Positions 34,204 to 43,766 of a DNA stretch of 64,000 nucleotides are shown here, one piece after another (the first letter of the stretch is position 1; each line of letters begins with the position of its first letter). This DNA comes from a bacterium (GTDB taxonomy: Bacteria; Electryoneota; RPQS01): the NCBI GenBank assembly GCA_016703065.1, contig JADJCU010000007.1, forward strand, positions 1-64,000, given 5' to 3'. The notes under the pieces are model-generated. The model was not told the DNA's origin, did no database searches, and was given only the letters and a program-made list of their open reading frames with translations. The position numbers and the translations under genes were made by a program.

Positions 34204-36918
34204 ATGAAGAGAATAGTAGTATGGTTGCTGCTGCTGCCGGCTGCGGCGTATTGTTTGCAGGACTATCCGGCAACTGAGCGCTGGGTTTCTGGCCGGGCGC
34301 TCGTGAATTTCAAAGCGGCAGTCGGCGAAATTCAGACCTCAACGGTCACAACCGGTCAGGTCACTGTCGGGATCGCGGCGATTGACGAGCTGTTTCGTAG
34401 CTTCGAAGTCCGCGAGATGTATCGCGTAACTCCGGACGGAACGCTCGACAAAATGAACCCGGCGCCGGACATGTACCGGCTCGTCGCGCTCAATTTCCCG
34501 GACAAGTATGACGTGCTCGAGGTATGCCGTGCATTTGAAGGCTTGTCTGAAGTTGAGTATGCCGAACCGGACTTGCTGCGCCCTGCATTTGATTCCACAC
34601 CGAACGACATAATGTGGAATCAGCAGTGGGACAAGCGACTGATGAATTGCGACGTGGCGTGGGATTTCAGCCGCGGAAGTCACGCAATTCAAGCGGTCGC
34701 GGTGGACAATGGTTTCTGGTGGCCGCACCCGGATGCCTATGACAATATCTGGGTAAATCCGGGCGAAGATATTGACCAGGATGGTGCCCGCTTCGTCGTC
34801 GCCGATGAATATCCCGGCGACCTCGACGATCTGAATGGCGTGGACGATGACGGCAACGGCTATGTTGATGATTTCATCGGCTGGGACTTCATTGACAATA
34901 TTGGTGGTTGCGATCCGCGTGAAGATTGTGACAATCAGGACAATGAGACCAAGTGCATCGACAATCACGGCACCCACACTCTCGGGGCGATCGGCGCAGT
35001 CGGTAACAACGAGATTGGCCTCGCCGGATGCAATTGGAACGTGAGCGTCATGCCGAGCCGCGCGGGCTATTTGCCGAATGGCGGCACGGGGCTGATTGTA
35101 ACATCCGCAGCCATCGCAACGATGAACTGGTCGGTGGCTCTTGGTGTTGACGTGATCAATATGTCCTACGGAAGTAGTTCATTCGGTAATGCCGAAAACA
35201 ACGCCGTACAGGCGGCGTGGGCAAATGGCGCTCTATTGTGTGGTGCTTCGGGCAATGACGGAGTTAACTCTATTCACTATCCAGCAGGCTACAACAATGT
35301 CGTCAGTGTCGGGTCCGTGAACCAGAATGACATCGTCTCTGATTTTTCGAATTACGGCACATGGGTCGACTGCTACGCGCCGGGTGAGGGAACACAGTCA
35401 CTCAGCACGTTCGACGGTTATGCGAACGAGCAAGGTACGTCGATGTCGAGCCCGAATGCCGCCGGCGTGTTTGCGCTGATTTGGTCCATCTTCCCGGATT
35501 TCAACAATGCCCAGTTGCGTGACCTGATGCTGCCAAACTGTGTGGATATCACGGAGTTAAATCCGAGCTTTGGCCCTGGCGAGCTTGGTTACGGCCGAAT
35601 TGATGCTCAAAAGGCGCTTGCCGCAATTCTGCCATTCTTGACCGCTGACAAGCTAATGGTCACTGGTGACAACGACGGCGACAACCGCCTGGAGACGGGC
35701 GAAACTGGTGAACTGCGCCTTAACGTTAGCAACGCCGATGGCTGGTTTTCAGCGACAGACGTAGCTGTTTCCGTTACGACCGATGATCCGAATCTCTCGA
35801 TTGCAAACGGTACGTTCACGATCGGCTCACTTGGAGCAGGGCAGAGCACGACTCTCGCGAACCCCTCTGCGCAGATTACCTGCAATGGGAATGTGCCCTA
35901 CTCATATTCAGCGAGTTTCAACGTACATTTTCAAATCGAGCCGACGGTTGAATTGAATCGCACGATCACGATGCGCATCGGACGCGCGCGCACTTTGGTT
36001 GTCGATGACGACGGCGGCGCAAGTTATGCCGAGTTCTTCTCTGCGGCGCTTGCGCAGGAAATGTTTAACTACGACGATCACTCGACGGTGCTGGATGGTC
36101 AGATCTCGGCGTTTGCTATCCAAGAGTACGAGGATATCATCTGGGCGTGCGGCAACGTCAACACCAGCACGCTGACACAGAGCGACCGCGATGCGCTTCA
36201 GACGTTCCTCGATGCGGGCGGCAACCTGATGTTTGTGTCACAAGGCGCAGACGAAGACCTTGACCTGCGCAATAGCTCGTTCTACGGGGACTACCTGCAT
36301 GCATCGAGTGGCGGAGCCAACGGCGGTAATCAGTGTACCGGCGTGTCCGGTGATCCCATCTCAGACGGTGCGAATCTCGTGTTGCTCGGCGGCGGTTGCG
36401 CAGGTAACGGCAACGTCAGCCCCTCGGTGCTGAATGCTGTGAACGGCGGCGTGATCCTGTACAACTACCTTGCTAATGGCCTCGGCGGAGCGGTGAGGTA
36501 CGGCAACGGCACCTACAAATCGGTTTACTTCGGTTTCGCTCTCGAGGCGGCATGTGGTTCTGTGGGTTCAGCGCATCACAGAGTGGTCACACATCGTGTT
36601 ATGGAGTGGTTTGGCGCCACGGCCGGAGTCGGGGAGAATTCAGTTGATCTTCCTTCAGACTTCACAGTGTCGTCGGCCTATCCGAACCCGTTTAATCCCG
36701 AAGCGTCTGTGCAGATTGAACTCGTGAGAAATGCGCGAGTCAGGGCCACGGTCCATGACGTCTTGGGACGCCAGGTTGAACTGATTGCGGATCGCAGCGT
36801 TTCTGCTGGCGTTCATACGCTTCGAATAGACGGCGCGAGTCTTCCCAGCGGTTCCTATTGGCTAAACGTCTCCATCGACGGCCTCAGCAACGTGCAGCGG
36901 ATCATTCTACTCAAGTAG
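34204..36918 (+). CDS. Secreted S8 (subtilisin-like) protease, paralogue of the preceding gene
   Basis: At 904 aa it has the same architecture as its upstream neighbour: signal peptide (residues 1-15), propeptide, S8 domain with Asp168 (VAVDNGFWWPHP), His255 (NHGTHTLGAIG) and Ser413 (QGTSMSSPNAAG). It shares the acidic DLDDLNGVDDDGNGYVDDF insert, a middle domain with TLVVDDDGG and a sorting tail (AYPNPFNPEASVQIEL to RIILLK). The two proteins align along their whole length, so this is a tandem duplication. ATG 34204 is chosen because the signal sequence begins there. Only 58 bases and no terminator separate the genes, so they are probably one operon. Confidence 0.9.
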   Translation: MKRIVVWLLLLPAAAYCLQDYPATERWVSGRALVNFKAAVGEIQTSTVTTGQVTVGIAAIDELFRSFEVREMYRVTPDGTLDKMNPAPDMYRLVALNFPDKYDVLEVCRAFEGLSEVEYAEPDLLRPAFDSTPNDIMWNQQWDKRLMNCDVAWDFSRGSHAIQAVAVDNGFWWPHPDAYDNIWVNPGEDIDQDGARFVVADEYPGDLDDLNGVDDDGNGYVDDFIGWDFIDNIGGCDPREDCDNQDNETKCIDNHGTHTLGAIGAVGNNEIGLAGCNWNVSVMPSRAGYLPNGGTGLIVTSAAIATMNWSVALGVDVINMSYGSSSFGNAENNAVQAAWANGALLCGASGNDGVNSIHYPAGYNNVVSVGSVNQNDIVSDFSNYGTWVDCYAPGEGTQSLSTFDGYANEQGTSMSSPNAAGVFALIWSIFPDFNNAQLRDLMLPNCVDITELNPSFGPGELGYGRIDAQKALAAILPFLTADKLMVTGDNDGDNRLETGETGELRLNVSNADGWFSATDVAVSVTTDDPNLSIANGTFTIGSLGAGQSTTLANPSAQITCNGNVPYSYSASFNVHFQIEPTVELNRTITMRIGRARTLVVDDDGGASYAEFFSAALAQEMFNYDDHSTVLDGQISAFAIQEYEDIIWACGNVNTSTLTQSDRDALQTFLDAGGNLMFVSQGADEDLDLRNSSFYGDYLHASSGGANGGNQCTGVSGDPISDGANLVLLGGGCAGNGNVSPSVLNAVNGGVILYNYLANGLGGAVRYGNGTYKSVYFGFALEAACGSVGSAHHRVVTHRVMEWFGATAGVGENSVDLPSDFTVSSAYPNPFNPEASVQIELVRNARVRATVHDVLGRQVELIADRSVSAGVHTLRIDGASLPSGSYWLNVSIDGLSNVQRIILLK

Positions 36919-36940
36919 ATTGTTGCCGACGTAGAATACC

Positions 36941-36969
36941 AAAGGCCCGGTTTACACCGGGCCTTTGCA
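36941..36969. terminator. Bidirectional terminator between the proteases and the M42 gene
   Basis: A perfect 10-bp stem AAAGGCCCGG / CCGGGCCTTT encloses TTTACA, with T-runs on the + side and A-runs on the - side. It lies between convergent genes and can end transcription from both. Confidence 0.85.
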
Positions 36970-36991
36970 TTTCAGGATGCGTGCGACAAGG

Positions 36992-38041
36992 CTATAGCTT
37001 GTCGTCCAACTCGTAACCGCTTCCAGTTGTGGATTCGAGATAGGCGGCCAGGAGCCTGACGCAGGCCTCAAGGTCGCTCTTGCTCACGGTTTCCACGGTG
37101 GAGTGGACGTAGCGAAGTGTAATCGAGATCGCGCCAACCGCACATCCTCCGGTGACCATTCGCATCGCGCCGCCGTCGGTTCCTCCGCGCGGCAGGATTT
37201 CGTACTGCCACGGGATCTTTCGCTTCGTGGCAATGCTCTTCATCTCGCGCACGATTTTCGGGTTGGAGATCATCGAACCGTCGAGAATCTTGATGCACGC
37301 GCCTCCGCCCACCTTTGTAATGTGATCTTGAGCAGGTGTTCCGGGAATGTCGACCGCGATCGTGACGTCCAGCGCGATACCGACGTCGGGGTGAATATCC
37401 CGCGCCGAAGCTAACGCACCGCGAATGCCGACCTCTTCTTGCGTCGTCGCAACCGCATAGATATTCACTGAGTGCCTCTTGACCAGCTTCAGAGCCTCTA
37501 TCATGACCCAGACACCGAATCGATTGTCGATTGACTTGCCGGTCAGGCAATCGCCCAGCTCGTCAAGCTCGCGAGCCATCGTCACAGGGTCACCGACTTC
37601 CACAAGTTTCTCGACCTCTTTTGCAGGCAGGCCAAGATCAATGAAGTAGTCCGTAACATCCAGCACCTTCTTTCGCTCTTCGTCCTTAAGCACATGCACC
37701 GGTTTAGTCCCCATGACGCCGAGTAGCCGTTTCTTAGCCGTATGCACGTAAACGCGCTGGCTCATCAGGGTGCGGGCATCAAATCCGCCGCACGGTTGGA
37801 ACCGCAGGAACCCTTCCTTGTCAATGTGCGAAACAATGAAGCCTATTTCGTCCATGTGTCCGGCAAGCATGACTTTTTTCTTTCCGGTGCCCTTTTTCAA
37901 CCCGGTCATGTTGCCCATTGCGTCAACAGACACGTCAAGTCCGATTTTTTCGAATTCGTCTCGAATGAGCTTGCGAATTCCCTCTTCACGTCCGGATACG
38001 GCATGGCATTCGCAGAGTTTCTTCAGTAGTTTGAAGTCCAT
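36992..38041 (-). CDS. M42-family metalloaminopeptidase
   Basis: M42 enzymes are cytoplasmic, dodecameric, di-zinc or cobalt aminopeptidases (PepA/TET/glutamyl aminopeptidase type). The ATG at 38041 gives 349 aa, the family length; upstream extensions have no support. Metal ligands are visible in AGHMDEIGF, SIDNRFGVW, TTQEEVGIRGA (the catalytic Glu-Glu pair), ALDVTIAVD and RYVHSTVETV. GGTDGGAM matches the substrate pocket. It has its own promoter and a terminator on each side, so it is a single-gene unit between the pilus/protease region and the dcw cluster. Confidence 0.9.
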   Translation of the reverse strand: MDFKLLKKLCECHAVSGREEGIRKLIRDEFEKIGLDVSVDAMGNMTGLKKGTGKKKVMLAGHMDEIGFIVSHIDKEGFLRFQPCGGFDARTLMSQRVYVHTAKKRLLGVMGTKPVHVLKDEERKKVLDVTDYFIDLGLPAKEVEKLVEVGDPVTMARELDELGDCLTGKSIDNRFGVWVMIEALKLVKRHSVNIYAVATTQEEVGIRGALASARDIHPDVGIALDVTIAVDIPGTPAQDHITKVGGGACIKILDGSMISNPKIVREMKSIATKRKIPWQYEILPRGGTDGGAMRMVTGGCAVGAISITLRYVHSTVETVSKSDLEACVRLLAAYLESTTGSGYELDDKL

Positions 38042-38080
38042 ATTCGCCTCAATTTGATTGGTTCTGACACCACATATCCG

Positions 38081-38109
38081 AAAATAGCCAATTGCATGGC
38101 GAATTGCAA
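38081..38109 (-). promoter_or_regulatory. Sigma-70-type promoter of the M42 gene
   Basis: On the - strand TTGCAA (38109-38104) and TATTTT (38086-38081) are separated by 17 bases, 40 bases ahead of the ATG. The upstream ftsZ terminator makes a separate promoter necessary. Confidence 0.5.
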
Positions 38110-38112
38110 CAG

Positions 38113-38143
38113 AAAAGGCCCGTCTACGTCGGACGGGCCTTTT
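38113..38143 (-). terminator. Terminator of the dcw cluster after ftsZ
   Basis: A perfect 12-bp stem AAAAGGCCCGTC / GACGGGCCTTTT encloses a 7-base loop, 16 bases after the ftsZ stop. The U-run is provided by the stem end. Confidence 0.85.
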
Positions 38144-38159
38144 CGCAACTTGCACAAAA

Positions 38160-39377
38160 TCAGTCCATTTGCCTGCGGAGGAACGTCGGAACTTCGAAAT
38201 CGCCCATCGAGCCCTCGCCGTCATCACCGACGACAATCGGCTCGATTCGACCATTGACCTCGCGGGTTAGCGGTTGCACATTGATGGGGAATGGATCATG
38301 CGCGCGGTCAAGCTTGATCGGCTCGCGGCGAACCGGTGTCGGAAGTTCAACAACCGTCGGTCGGGAAATCGGCGCGGTTCGAAAGCCCGTCGTCGTGCGA
38401 GCATGTGAAGTCGCGCGGTTAAAACCAGTTGCAATGACCGTCACGCGCACCTCGTCGTCGATCGATTCGTCGATAACCGCGCCAAAGATGACTTCTGCCT
38501 CTTCGCCCGCAGCTTCGGTGATGACCGTGGTCGCATCAGCCACATCATGCAGCGACATGTTACGGCCGCCGGTGATGTTGACCAGAACGGACCGGGCTCC
38601 GTCAATTGAGACCTCTTCAAGTAGGGGAGAGGAGATCGCCTGCTGTGCTGCTTCAACGGCGCGATGCTCACCTACTCCGCTGCCAACGCCCATCAGCGCA
38701 TCGCCCTTTTCTTTCATTACCGTGCGTACATCGGCAAAGTCGAGATTCACCATGCCCGGTTCGGTAATCAAATCGGAGATTCCGCGCGTTGCGTGAAGCA
38801 GCACGTTGTCGGCGAGCTTAAACGCGTCGATCAATGAAGTAGAACGGTCGACCAGCGAAATCAGACGTTGGTTCGGTATCACGATTAGCGTGTCTACCTG
38901 CGCACGCAGCTCCTCGATACCCTCGAGCGCATGTGCCATACGCTTCTTGCCCTCAAAAGCGAACGGTTTGGTCACGATACCGACTGTAAGCGCTCCGTGT
39001 TCGCGAGCAATCTGTGCCACGATCGGAGCCGCACCCGTTCCTGTTCCGCCTCCCATACCGGCAGTGACAAAGACCATGTCGGCTCCCGCCAGAACTTGCA
39101 GTAGTTCGTCGCGGTTCTCCTCGACGGCTTCACGACCGACGGCCGGGTTAGCGCCTGCTCCGAGTCCGCGTGTCGCCTGCGTGCCAATCTGGATTTTGCG
39201 CGCCGCGGCATTCGTTTCAAGGGCCTGCGCGTCAGTATTTACGGCAATAAAATCGACATTCTTTAGTCCTGCGTCAATCATCCAATTCAGTGCGTTTCCA
39301 CCAGCGCCGCCGACTCCGACGACCTTCATCTTGGCGCCCAGCGAACTATCCGCGAACATGAATTGCATCGCTGCCAT
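38160..39377 (-). CDS. ftsZ: Cell division GTPase FtsZ
   Basis: FtsZ is the tubulin-like protein that forms the division ring. ATG 39377, preceded by AAGGAG at good spacing, gives 405 aa. The tubulin signature GMGGGTGTGAAP is near residue 105. The N-terminal VVGVGGAGGNALNWM, the synergy loop region NLDFADVRTVM and the C-terminal anchor peptide VPTFLRRQ are all present; the last binds FtsA. A variable, Arg/Pro-rich linker lies between. It is the last gene of the dcw cluster, 20 bases after ftsA. Confidence 0.97.
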   Translation of the reverse strand: MAAMQFMFADSSLGAKMKVVGVGGAGGNALNWMIDAGLKNVDFIAVNTDAQALETNAAARKIQIGTQATRGLGAGANPAVGREAVEENRDELLQVLAGADMVFVTAGMGGGTGTGAAPIVAQIAREHGALTVGIVTKPFAFEGKKRMAHALEGIEELRAQVDTLIVIPNQRLISLVDRSTSLIDAFKLADNVLLHATRGISDLITEPGMVNLDFADVRTVMKEKGDALMGVGSGVGEHRAVEAAQQAISSPLLEEVSIDGARSVLVNITGGRNMSLHDVADATTVITEAAGEEAEVIFGAVIDESIDDEVRVTVIATGFNRATSHARTTTGFRTAPISRPTVVELPTPVRREPIKLDRAHDPFPINVQPLTREVNGRIEPIVVGDDGEGSMGDFEVPTFLRRQMD

Positions 39378-39397
39378 GGATGCTACTCCTTCTCCGA

Positions 39398-40657
39398 TTA
39401 GAATATTTCCGAAAACCATTTGCGTACTTTAGTCGAGGTGCGCGCAGTCCATGACTCCGCGTTACGCCCCGAGGATAACATCTCGTTGTACTGGCGATTG
39501 GCGTGGCGAACAAGGCCGACCGCAGTAGCGAACTTAGGCCCGAGACCTAAATCATAATTTGCCATGTTGTCGTGCGGAGCGCCAATGCGAACCGGCAGTG
39601 CAAATATCTCTTCGGCGATCTCAGCCATGCCGCACATGGACGCGCCGCCGCCTGTCAAAACCACTCCCGCACCGATATGATCGAGGACTCTCGTCTTTTT
39701 CAAGTCTTCCCGCGCAACGGTGAAAATCTCCTCAACCCGCGGGCCGATGATCGAAACGAGCATTGATCGGCTGAGTTCGCGCGGTTCGCGTCCTCCAATG
39801 CCGGGGATTTCCAGAAAATCATTCTGGTTGATAGCCCGCAGATGCGCGGCGCCATGCTCGATCTTAATCTGCTCGGCAGATTCCATTGGTGTACGCAGCC
39901 CCATGGCTATATCGCGCGTAATGTAGTCTCCGCCGTAGCCAATGACTGCCGTATGGCGAATCGCGCTGCCTTGAAAAGCCGCGAGGTCGGTTGTGCCGCC
40001 TCCGAAATCGAGCAGGATTACTCCCAACTCGCGCTCATCCTCTGTAAGCACGCTCTCCGCAGAGGCGAGCGGTTCGAGAATCAAGTCTTGCACGGCCACA
40101 CCGGCACGCTTGCAGCACGCGATGATATTCTGCGCGGATGACACGGCGCAGTGGACGATATGCACATCTGCCTCAAGGCGAACTCCGGCCATGCCCACGG
40201 GCATGCGAATTCCGCCTTCTGAATCCACCATGTATTCCTGCGGAAGCACATGCAGCACGCGGCGATCCGGCGGCAGCAGAATGGTGCGCGCCGCCTCGAC
40301 AACCTTGTCTACATCGCCCGGAGTGACTTCGCCAGTCTGCTCGCCTCGCCAGCGCGTGATCGGAATCACTCCGCGTGAATTCAGGCTCTTAACATGTTCC
40401 CCGGCAATCCCGGCCCACACCATATCGATTTCTACGCCGGCGTTCTGCTGCGCGAGACTGATTGCCTCCGCAATGTCCGCTGCGGTCTGTTCGAGGTTCA
40501 CGACAACGCCACGTCGCAGGCCGCGCGAAGGAACGTAGCCCATGCCGAGCAACTGTGGCTCTCCTCCGGGGTTCGGAAGCGCTACGATTGCGGCGATCTT
40601 CGTCGTACCAATATCAAGGCCGCACAAGATGTCTTGATTAGCAAATGAGTTTTTCAT
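39398..40657 (-). CDS. ftsA: Cell division protein FtsA
   Basis: FtsA is the actin-like membrane tether of FtsZ. The 419-aa protein has the phosphate loops DIGTTKIAAIVAL and LLDFGGGTTDLAAF, the SHS2 1C domain between them (TRWRGEQTGEVTPGDVDKV), the adenosine motif GVVLTGGGASMCG and a C-terminal amphipathic helix (KVRKWFSEIF) as the membrane anchor. Its start overlaps the ftsQ stop by four bases. Confidence 0.96.
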   Translation of the reverse strand: MKNSFANQDILCGLDIGTTKIAAIVALPNPGGEPQLLGMGYVPSRGLRRGVVVNLEQTAADIAEAISLAQQNAGVEIDMVWAGIAGEHVKSLNSRGVIPITRWRGEQTGEVTPGDVDKVVEAARTILLPPDRRVLHVLPQEYMVDSEGGIRMPVGMAGVRLEADVHIVHCAVSSAQNIIACCKRAGVAVQDLILEPLASAESVLTEDERELGVILLDFGGGTTDLAAFQGSAIRHTAVIGYGGDYITRDIAMGLRTPMESAEQIKIEHGAAHLRAINQNDFLEIPGIGGREPRELSRSMLVSIIGPRVEEIFTVAREDLKKTRVLDHIGAGVVLTGGGASMCGMAEIAEEIFALPVRIGAPHDNMANYDLGLGPKFATAVGLVRHANRQYNEMLSSGRNAESWTARTSTKVRKWFSEIF

Positions 40658-41523
40658 GAACTCTTCGATTCCTCTGCCCTTTGTGGGGGCACTTGAAGTG
40701 TTACAAATCCCGGAAGCCGCAAGTCAACGATGGAGTTCGAATCGAGCCGATCCTGAAACTGCTCATCGCTCAATAGTTGATCCAAGGCGATCCAGTTCTC
40801 GGCTGGAAGTCCCGGGCCAATCGTCACTGACAGCACCGGATTCATCAGCACAGCGCCCCAGTGGCCATCGACGCGATATAGTTCAGCGATATTGTTCGCA
40901 AGAGCGATAGAAATCTGGCGAACGCGGGTCAGCTCGGTAGCGACCGGAAGCAGCGGATCATTGGATGTCAACGCGCCGAGCTGTCTAACAAATGGCGCAT
41001 TCACGGATATCCATGGCAACTTGTTCACCCAGGGTTTGTCGCTGCATGGCAGAATATACAGATCCTCGCTCACACCGAAGTCAGGCGAATCGCGCAAAAT
41101 ACCGACACACACACGCTCCGTAATCGTGATTTTCAGTACGTCCGGCGGATGCCGAACTACGACTGCATCTTGAATCCAAGGATGCCTTTCAAGCCGCTGC
41201 TCAATTGTCGCTGTAGAGTATTCACCCAATCGCTCGCCTGATGAGCACGCTGAAAGGACCAATATCGAATCAGTCGGAATTTCGACCCCGGGATGAATCT
41301 GAATCGTCCCGCAAGTCCAACTTGAGTTCTTCGCGACCAGCGCGTGCATTCCCCTCTTCACGAACTGCCCGCTAAAGGCGACAAGAAGCAGTACGACCAG
41401 CGAAGCAATAGCGAGCAAAATGTACTTCGTCTTGCTCGACTTCTGATCGCGGCGCAGCTTAGATGCTAAAGGGGTCGGTTTCGAAACCAACTGGGAGGAC
41501 CTCAGTTTCAAGCAAAATGCCAT
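40654..41523 (-). CDS. ftsQ: Cell division protein FtsQ
   Basis: FtsQ links early and late divisome proteins. The sequence shows a basic cytoplasmic N-terminus, one membrane helix (YILLAIASLVVLLLVAFSG, about residues 35-53) and a POTRA-like periplasmic domain (ERHPWIQDAVVVRHPPDVLKITITER) followed by the FtsQ beta domain. The annotated start would overlap murB by 65 bases, unusual for this cluster; a shorter TTG or CTG start near 41490-41455 is possible. No ddl gene lies between murB and ftsQ. Confidence 0.85.
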   Translation of the reverse strand: MAFCLKLRSSQLVSKPTPLASKLRRDQKSSKTKYILLAIASLVVLLLVAFSGQFVKRGMHALVAKNSSWTCGTIQIHPGVEIPTDSILVLSACSSGERLGEYSTATIEQRLERHPWIQDAVVVRHPPDVLKITITERVCVGILRDSPDFGVSEDLYILPCSDKPWVNKLPWISVNAPFVRQLGALTSNDPLLPVATELTRVRQISIALANNIAELYRVDGHWGAVLMNPVLSVTIGPGLPAENWIALDQLLSDEQFQDRLDSNSIVDLRLPGFVTLQVPPQRAEESKSS

Positions 41524-42379
41524 ATTTATCGAACACCCGTTTGCGGACGGTGCGAATCAGTCGAACAATGTCATCGGCGCTGCCGGCGCGGTCGTTGATA
41601 AAAATTCCTGCATGTCGTCCAGGCACAATCGCTCCGCCAATACGCAGACCCTTACAGCCTGCTCCTTCGATCAACCTGCCAGCAAAATCTCCGGGCGGCC
41701 GCTTGAAGATTGAACCCGCGCTTGGATGCTCGATCGGCTGCTTGTCGCGCCGCAGCATCCATACGCGTCGCATCTCGTGGCTAATCTTATATGAGTCGCC
41801 GGCTGTTAGCTTATAGCGACTTGAAAGCGCAATAACGCGCTGAAGTTCCGGTGCCGCGCGATAGCCAAACGCGATATCGCTTTTGGTCAGAGTTTCAATC
41901 CGATTTGAAGCTGTGAGTGTCCTGCAGTCCACAAACGTGTCGGCGATCTCTCCGCCATAAGCCCCCGCATTCATATAAAGACCGCCGCCAACGGTGCCAG
42001 GAATGCCCGCGAGCGGCTCCATCCCTGATAGGGACTGCTTGGCCGCAAACGCGGTCAGCAGCAACAACCGCGCGCTCGGTCCGGCACAGATCAAATCGCC
42101 ATCCCGCCAGATCTTGGTCAACTCGCCTCGCGCCCTAATCACGACTCCCGGAAATCCTGCGTCGGAGATTAGTAGATTAGAACCGAGCCCGACATAGAAG
42201 TACGGCAACTTCAGATCGTTTACCAGCGCCATTACAGCACGCAACTCGCCTTCGGTCATTGGCTCCGCAAGCAGGCGCGCCGGTCCGCCGACGCGAAACG
42301 TGGAAAGCGGCGCAAGCGGCACACGTTCGCGAATCATGCAGGGCGCGGCCTTGACGAATTCCTCTGCGGCCTTTACCAA
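41459..42379 (-). CDS. murB: UDP-N-acetylenolpyruvoylglucosamine reductase MurB
   Basis: MurB reduces UDP-GlcNAc-enolpyruvate to UDP-MurNAc with NADPH and FAD. The 306-aa protein has the FAD_binding_4 region LSTFRVGGPARLLAEP, the GSNLLISDAGFPGVVI motif, GIPGTVGGGLYMNAGAYGGE, and the catalytic IFKRPPGDFAGRLIEGAG with the Ser of AGSIFKRP. It is a type II MurB without the Tyr loop insert. The likely start is TTG at 42379, four bases after the murC stop, with GAAGGGA upstream; ATG at MIRERV is an alternative. Confidence 0.93.
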   Translation of the reverse strand: MVKAAEEFVKAAPCMIRERVPLAPLSTFRVGGPARLLAEPMTEGELRAVMALVNDLKLPYFYVGLGSNLLISDAGFPGVVIRARGELTKIWRDGDLICAGPSARLLLLTAFAAKQSLSGMEPLAGIPGTVGGGLYMNAGAYGGEIADTFVDCRTLTASNRIETLTKSDIAFGYRAAPELQRVIALSSRYKLTAGDSYKISHEMRRVWMLRRDKQPIEHPSAGSIFKRPPGDFAGRLIEGAGCKGLRIGGAIVPGRHAGIFINDRAGSADDIVRLIRTVRKRVFDKYGILLETEVLPVGFETDPFSI

Positions 42380-42382
42380 CTG

Positions 42383-43766
42383 TCAATTCCCTTCGGCCAA
42401 TTGTTTCGCGATGTGCGTTATTGATCCCGCTCCCATAGCGAGCACGACATCGTTTGATTGAATTAAGGACCGCAACTTCGCTGCGGCACCTTCAGCTCCC
42501 TCTATGTGAAGCACATGCTTTCCTGCGGCGCGCAGCGGGGCCGCGATCAAATCGGAAGTCACATTTGGCAGCGGCAGCTCGCGTGCGGGATAAATATCAA
42601 GAACCACGATGAAATCGGCCACCGCCAGTGCTTGCGCGAACTCATCTGCGAAGTCGCGCGTTCGTGTGAACAAGTGCGGTTGGAACACTGCGACGATTCT
42701 GCGGTCCGGCCAGCACTGTCTTGCCGCTTCAAGCGTAACGCGGACCTCAGTCGGATGATGAGCATAGTCGTCAAAGATCAAGGCGCCATTCAATTCGCCC
42801 TTGCACTCGAACCTGCGATGAACACCCGAGAAATGTGTTAGCCCTTCACGCGCCTGTTCCACCGGAACTCCCGCTTCCAATGCAATCGCTATTGCTGCGG
42901 CCGCATTCAACACGTTGTGCCGGCCAGGTACGTGAATTCGAAACCGGTGTTTTTCGTCTTCCGGTGTCTCGATTTCAAATGAGCAGGAGAGCCCTTCAAA
43001 TGTCTCACCCGACACAACATAATCCGCTTCACGCGAGCGGCCGAACGTCAAGACAGGCCGCTTGATTCGGGGTAGTATCTCACGCGTATGCAAATCGTCA
43101 ATGCACGCGATAACCAATCCGTAGAACGGCACCTTATTGGCGAACCTCGACAAACGCATCTTTTATGCTCTCAATGTCAAGATAGGTGTCGAGATGCTCG
43201 GCCTCAATCGTCGTGATGGCGGCAAGGGTGGGGGAGAGCTTAAGAAAAGAGCGGTCAAACTCGTCGGCTTCTGCGACCAGAAAACTGCCGCTCCCCATTG
43301 CCGCACCGGTGCCGAGGGCGCGCACTCTGCCGCCAACGATCACCGTCGGCTCGAGTCCCGCGTTCGTGAGAATAGCCCCAATCATCGAAGTGGTTGTCGT
43401 CTTGCCATGCGTTCCGGCAATCGCGATCCCACTCTTCAGCCGCATTAACTCCGCGAGCATTTCACTTCGCGGAATCGTCGGAATATGATGATCGCGTGCA
43501 AAGCGCACTTCTGCGTTTTCGGGCCGCACCGCCGACGAGAACACGACTACGTCCGCGCCTTCCGCGTGCACGGCCTGGTGGTCATAGAAGATCTTCATAC
43601 CGAGGCCTTCCAGCCTGTCGGTCGTTTCGCTATGAGAAAGGTCGGAGCCGCTAACGACGAAGCCCATCGCGTTGAGTACTTCGGCGATACCGCACATGCC
43701 CGCACCGCCGATTCCTACCATGTGTACGCGCCTGACGTGGCGGAAAGCATGTGGCGAAGCAATCAT
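42383..43766 (-). CDS. murC: UDP-N-acetylmuramate-L-alanine ligase MurC (frameshifted)
   Basis: MurC adds L-Ala to UDP-MurNAc, the first amino acid of the stem peptide. The N-terminal half (43766-43134) contains VHMVGIGGAGMCGIAEVL and the ATP loop GTHGKTTTTSMIGAI. The C-terminal half (43159-42383) contains PGRHNVLNAAAA, DDYAHHPTEV and QPHLFTRTRDF. The halves are in different frames; deleting one of the two C bases at 43145-43146 (+ strand) gives DAFVEFANKVPFYG, the family sequence. The joined protein of about 460 aa is full length. Since the gene is essential, this is very likely a sequencing error. The start overlaps murG by four bases. Confidence 0.93.

Noticed and set aside
38092..38796. 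234-aa + strand frame opposite ftsZ
   Set aside because: Ser/Thr/Pro-rich mirror of ftsZ, starting upstream of the terminator hairpin; no independent support.
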